A DNA stretch of 64,000 nt from an uncultured Poribacteria bacterium (GTDB taxonomy: Bacteria; Poribacteria; WGA-4E; WGA-3G), in contig OX638316.1 in the NCBI GenBank assembly GCA_951812525.1, positions 2,390,630-2,454,629 of the forward strand, written 5' to 3'. How positions within the stretch are numbered: the stretch's first letter is position 1; every line of letters begins with the position of its first letter. The notes beneath the pieces were generated by a model. The model made no database searches and was not told the origin of the DNA. It saw only the letters and a list, made by a program, of their open reading frames with translations. The position numbers and the translations under genes are program-made. This document shows positions 60,803-64,000 of the stretch, piece after piece.

Positions 60803-62218
60803 ATGTCAGAAAATGCGGGTAAAAAACGTGCAATTGTCGTCGGAGGGGGCATCACAGGGTTAGCGGCGTGTTATCGCTTGCGACGCGAGGCGGCACAGCG
60901 CGATATTTCGCTTGATGTTACACTCCTTGAAGCGACTGAACGCGTCGGTGGTGTTATTCATACCGAGCACCGCGATGGATTCCTCCTTGAGCACGGTCCT
61001 GACGCTTTTCTCTCAACAAAACCGGCGGCAAAAGCCCTTTGTGAAGAACTCGGCATCGCAAATCAATTCATCGGAACCAACCCCAAAGTCCGTCGCAGTT
61101 TTGTCATCCGAAACGGAGAATTGCACCCCGTTCCTGAAGGCTTTTACATGATGGCACCGGGATCTTTCAAGCCGTTTCTAAAAAGTCCACTCTTCAGTTG
61201 GCGAGGTAAGCTGCGAATGGCGATGGAACTTTTTATTCCACGCCGTGGAAGAGATACAGATGAAGCCGTAGCACACTTCGTCAGACGACGGCTTGGGACC
61301 GAAGCTTTCACACGGATAGCGCAGCCTATGATAGGAGGCATCTATACCTCTGATGCCGAAAATCTAAGCCTGAAGGCAACCTTTCCAAGATTCTTAGAAA
61401 TGGAAAACGCACACGGGAGCATTATCAAGGCACTTCGGGCACAAAAGAAACAGGCAGCCCAAACCAGTCAGGACACGAGTGGTCCTCGCTATAGCCTTTT
61501 TCTCTCATTCAAATCCGGAATGCAGACCTTAGTTGATACGCTCACCGAAGCTGTATCTGACTGTATTAGATTAGGTGCCAGTGTTGAGCGTATCCAGCAT
61601 ACTTCCAGTGCTGGATGGAATGTTTCGCTGGCTAACGGAGAAACACTCAATGCGGAATTTCTCTGCATTGCCCTACCAGCACTACAAGCAAGTGCACTTA
61701 TTCAGAACGTCTCCATGCCACTCGCTACCCAAATCAGCGAGATTCCCTATGCCTCCTCTGCCACTGTTAATTTAGCGTTCCGCCGTACCGATGTTGCCCA
61801 TCCGTTGGACGGTATGGGATTCGTCGTCCCTGCTACCGAGAACCTATCTCTTATCGGTTGTTCGTTCAGTAGCGTTAAATTTCAAGATCGCGCACCAACC
61901 GAACACGTCCTGTTACGTGCCTTCATCGGTGAGCCTAAGTCTAAAAAATCTGAAAGTGAACTTATTGAAATGTGTCAAACAGATCTGGCACCGATCCTCG
62001 GAATCAAAAGTGATCCATTGTTTGCTGTTGTTAGCAAGCATCCGCAGGCAATGGCGCAGTATCAGGTAGGGCATCAAGAGGTTGTTGGCAGTGTGGAACG
62101 ACTTGCAGGTGAATTGCCAGATTTCGCTGTCGCAGGAAATGGTTACCACGGCGTGGGTATCCCTGACTGTATCCGCAGTGGAGAGATGGCAGCGATTTCA
62201 CTCTTAGATGCATTGTGA
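60803..62218 (+). CDS. Protoporphyrinogen/coproporphyrinogen oxidase, HemY type
   Basis: The 471-residue flavoprotein has an N-terminal FAD loop AIVVGGGITGLAACYRLRREA, LLEATERVGGVIHTE, GPDAFLSTKP, the central MIGGIYTSDAENLSLKATFPR and the C-terminal GNGYHGVGIPDCIRSGEMAA. It oxidises the ring system to a porphyrin. It belongs to the oxygen-dependent HemY/PgoX type and not to HemG. The start at 60803 is chosen because it follows GAGG. hemH ends 71 bp upstream. Confidence 0.92.
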   Translation: MSENAGKKRAIVVGGGITGLAACYRLRREAAQRDISLDVTLLEATERVGGVIHTEHRDGFLLEHGPDAFLSTKPAAKALCEELGIANQFIGTNPKVRRSFVIRNGELHPVPEGFYMMAPGSFKPFLKSPLFSWRGKLRMAMELFIPRRGRDTDEAVAHFVRRRLGTEAFTRIAQPMIGGIYTSDAENLSLKATFPRFLEMENAHGSIIKALRAQKKQAAQTSQDTSGPRYSLFLSFKSGMQTLVDTLTEAVSDCIRLGASVERIQHTSSAGWNVSLANGETLNAEFLCIALPALQASALIQNVSMPLATQISEIPYASSATVNLAFRRTDVAHPLDGMGFVVPATENLSLIGCSFSSVKFQDRAPTEHVLLRAFIGEPKSKKSESELIEMCQTDLAPILGIKSDPLFAVVSKHPQAMAQYQVGHQEVVGSVERLAGELPDFAVAGNGYHGVGIPDCIRSGEMAAISLLDAL

Positions 62219-62227
62219 GGAGATGTA

Positions 62228-63247
62228 ATGGATTTCCCAATAACGCGCCGAGGCATAACCGTCGTCAGTTTTGGGTTTCTCGTGTGCGTCTTGGTCGCGT
62301 TAATCAGTAGTCTCGCCCTCCGAGCTGAAAACCAGATAGACCGCGTGGCAGAAGCATATCAAGGATTTCAGGACGGGAAATGTAAAAGCTGCCATCCGGC
62401 AATTTGGAGAGAGTGGGAAAATTCGATGCACGCGAAGGCATGGGTTGATGAAATCTATCAGTTTGCCGCGAACCAAGTCCCGGATAGAGAAACGAAGTGC
62501 GATCAGTGTCATGCTCCCCAACCGATTCTCATCACCGGTGTTGGAAAAATGCCGAAGTTGAGAGACAACCAGCGGGAAGTAGGCGTTTCATGTCTCGTCT
62601 GCCATCTTGATGCGCATGGTGCGATGCACGGACCTCCCGCGAGCGCGGAAACTTATTTTCATGCTAACGTAACCAATCCTATCTACACGGATCCAACAGC
62701 ACTCTGTAAGACCTGTCACGGTCAGCCAAGCGTTCCAGAACACGATCAAGTCTCCAGTTTTCTCGACAGTCGATTTGCCGAGAAAGATCAAGGGTGCGCG
62801 ACGTGTCACATGCCAATTGTGAGCCGACTGCAAAGCACAGCGAGTTATGAGAGCATCAAAGGCAGGAAACATACTTGGCGTGGTAGCCGGAGTGTCGCAC
62901 AACTCAAGCGTGCGGCGAGCCTTCAACTTGAATATGTATCTGGCGAGGTCGGCGTGAAAATTCAGAGTAAAACGGGACACGTCTTACCGGGAGGGACTTT
63001 GCGCACCATGATACTTGAGGTTACGCTTCTTGCACCAGATGGTGCCGAACGTCAAAAGCAGCAAATCCCAATATCTGCCAAAGATGGGAACCGCCTTTTT
63101 CCGGATGAAAACAGAACTTCCGTTTTTGATGTTCCATCCACTACAGTTGGGGACACCATTAAAGCCCGATTGATGTATCAGTTGACACCCGAAACGCCAG
63201 AATCTGCGTGGATATTAATGGCAGAATCGGTTCATATTGTGCCGTGA
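62228..63247 (+). CDS. Pentaheme c-type cytochrome
   Basis: The 339-residue protein has one N-terminal transmembrane/signal-anchor helix (about residues 10-31). Five heme-binding C-x-x-C-H motifs follow at about residues 52, 91, 122, 160 and 190. Further His residues (for example MHAKAW, HGAMHGP, HANV, PEHDQ) may be axial ligands. The C-terminal 120 residues have no heme motif and look like a beta domain. It resembles the cytochrome c554-like family and is likely periplasmic, facing outward. It follows the heme-synthesis block by 9 bp. Confidence 0.88.
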   Translation: MDFPITRRGITVVSFGFLVCVLVALISSLALRAENQIDRVAEAYQGFQDGKCKSCHPAIWREWENSMHAKAWVDEIYQFAANQVPDRETKCDQCHAPQPILITGVGKMPKLRDNQREVGVSCLVCHLDAHGAMHGPPASAETYFHANVTNPIYTDPTALCKTCHGQPSVPEHDQVSSFLDSRFAEKDQGCATCHMPIVSRLQSTASYESIKGRKHTWRGSRSVAQLKRAASLQLEYVSGEVGVKIQSKTGHVLPGGTLRTMILEVTLLAPDGAERQKQQIPISAKDGNRLFPDENRTSVFDVPSTTVGDTIKARLMYQLTPETPESAWILMAESVHIVP

Positions 63248-63257
63248 TGAGAGTGCG

Positions 63258-63998
63258 CTAAGTGTTCGTATTGGGTAAGGAATCGAAGCCGAGTAACCTT
63301 TTTAATGTCGGCGTTGCGCGTGAAATAACATCATCTGATACAAGATTCATGTGGGCTTGTTGAGGTTTCAGAATAGAACGGCAGAAGAAACCCAGTAACC
63401 CAACACGTGGAGCATTCGTTTTATTTTCTGAAGAACCGTGCCATATTGCACCATTGACAATCAAAACTGACCCTCGCGGTCCACAAATTTGTAGCTCGTC
63501 GGTGTATTCGACTCCCGATTCAGGTAATGCCTCAAGTCTCCGATGACTTCCGGGCACACAACTGGTTGCTCCATTTTCAAGGGTGAAATCGTCTAAAAAC
63601 CATACGCTGTTGGCAACCATCGGAAAGCTCGGACGCGGTGTCGGTAGTGCAGATAACGGGTAATCGATGTGGAGGCCCGCGTCAGGTGCTCCAGGATAAA
63701 GCACGTTCACTGTAAAGGAACTCAGTGTACAATCGGGACCGAGTAAATACTCCATCGCCGCGAGCATCTTTGGTTGTTGAATAGCTTCTTCAAAGATCTC
63801 GCCTTTGTCAACGAGGTTCCAGACGCGTTGTGCGCTGTCATTAGCGAGGTATGTGTAACTTTTGCTGGCTTGTTGCTCCAACGCGGCTAATGATAAAGAG
63901 CATTTCCGAAGCTGCGTAGTTATATCAGTGGGTATCAGGCTTTCCAGAAGCAGAAAACCGTCCTTATCAAGTCGGTTTTTTTCAGATTCGGTCAACAT
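63258..63998 (-). CDS. Phytanoyl-CoA dioxygenase (PhyH) family protein
   Basis: The 246-residue Fe(II)/2-oxoglutarate oxygenase has the metal triad in GLHIDYPLSA (H-x-D) and AIWHGSSENK (distal His), with a 2-oxoglutarate-binding Arg in APRVGLLGFF. The N-terminus KDGFLLLESLIPTDI is typical of the family. The start lies at the window edge and a longer version reaching outside cannot be excluded. It is a distant paralogue of the enzyme at 35393-36211. The substrate is unknown. Confidence 0.85.
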   Translation of the reverse strand: MLTESEKNRLDKDGFLLLESLIPTDITTQLRKCSLSLAALEQQASKSYTYLANDSAQRVWNLVDKGEIFEEAIQQPKMLAAMEYLLGPDCTLSSFTVNVLYPGAPDAGLHIDYPLSALPTPRPSFPMVANSVWFLDDFTLENGATSCVPGSHRRLEALPESGVEYTDELQICGPRGSVLIVNGAIWHGSSENKTNAPRVGLLGFFCRSILKPQQAHMNLVSDDVISRATPTLKRLLGFDSLPNTNT

Positions 63999-64000
63999 AA

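Overview
The window reads as a chromosomal segment of a free-living, Gram-negative-type bacterium that I would place in or near Candidatus Poribacteria. This placement is inferred from gene content and not from a marker tree. The indications are two phytanoyl-CoA dioxygenase-family genes, sulfatase-fold enzymes, an FG-GAP/UnbV protein, LamG and cadherin/dockerin secreted proteins, a FlgD-type C-terminal secretion tail, futalosine-route menaquinone synthesis, and short palindromic repeats in intergenic spaces. Coding density is high, the base composition is mid-range, and TGA is used as a normal stop in many genes. I see no phage, plasmid, insertion sequence or CRISPR array.

Layout. 1-6100: an edge-truncated sulfatase-fold enzyme, a PLP aminotransferase, rimI with an isochorismatase-fold hydrolase, a small secreted protein and an FG-GAP/UnbV protein. 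6200-12130: a MITE-like element, then the conserved rnpA-yidD-yidC-khpB-mnmE block headed by an HNH nuclease gene instead of rpmH, then a small zinc-ribbon gene. 12300-13250: a periplasmic thioredoxin-TPR gene with an in-frame TGA exactly at the first Cys of the CxxC motif. 13280-22830 (minus strand): an rluB-type synthase, GNAT, HAD and pdxJ overlapping run, then gdhA, a beta-propeller, an alkaline phosphatase and glnE. 23090-29130: a secreted cadherin/dockerin protein, a sugar-acid type catabolic cluster (TIM-barrel isomerase, enolase-superfamily dehydratase, SDR), tatD and an orphan sugar permease. 29374-31116: one continuous ORF joining an ECF sigma factor to a DNA polymerase III beta clamp. 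31180-43380 (mostly minus strand): a solute-binding protein, M23 peptidase, CBS protein, PhyH, Nramp-like transporter, large FAD/Fe-S oxidase, tRNA-Leu, glycosyltransferase, coiled-coil protein and Ogg. 43612-49070: a PpiD-like foldase, a canonical sulfatase, mqnC and rpoZ. 49170-53850: tRNA-Thr/Tyr/Gly/Thr, rpmG, tRNA-Trp, secE, nusG, rplK, rplA, L10 leader, rplJ, rplL. 53900-64000: a membrane protein, a zinc-type dehydrogenase, a LamG protein, a heme block (hemE, MBL-TPR, hemH, protoporphyrinogen oxidase), a pentaheme cytochrome and a second PhyH gene.

How the parts fit. The translation and secretion blocks keep ancient gene order but with local edits: rpmH is missing before rnpA, tuf is missing after the four tRNAs, and rpoBC do not follow rplL. 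The heme block supplies cofactor to a downstream five-heme cytochrome. Several exported proteins carry C-terminal tails, including a shared K-L-T-x-T-W-G-x-L-K tail on two unrelated proteins.

The two observations I rate highest are the candidate selenocysteine thioredoxin at 12327-13247 and the sigma factor/sliding clamp fusion ORF at 29374-31116. Both are read directly from the sequence, but their biological interpretation is inference.
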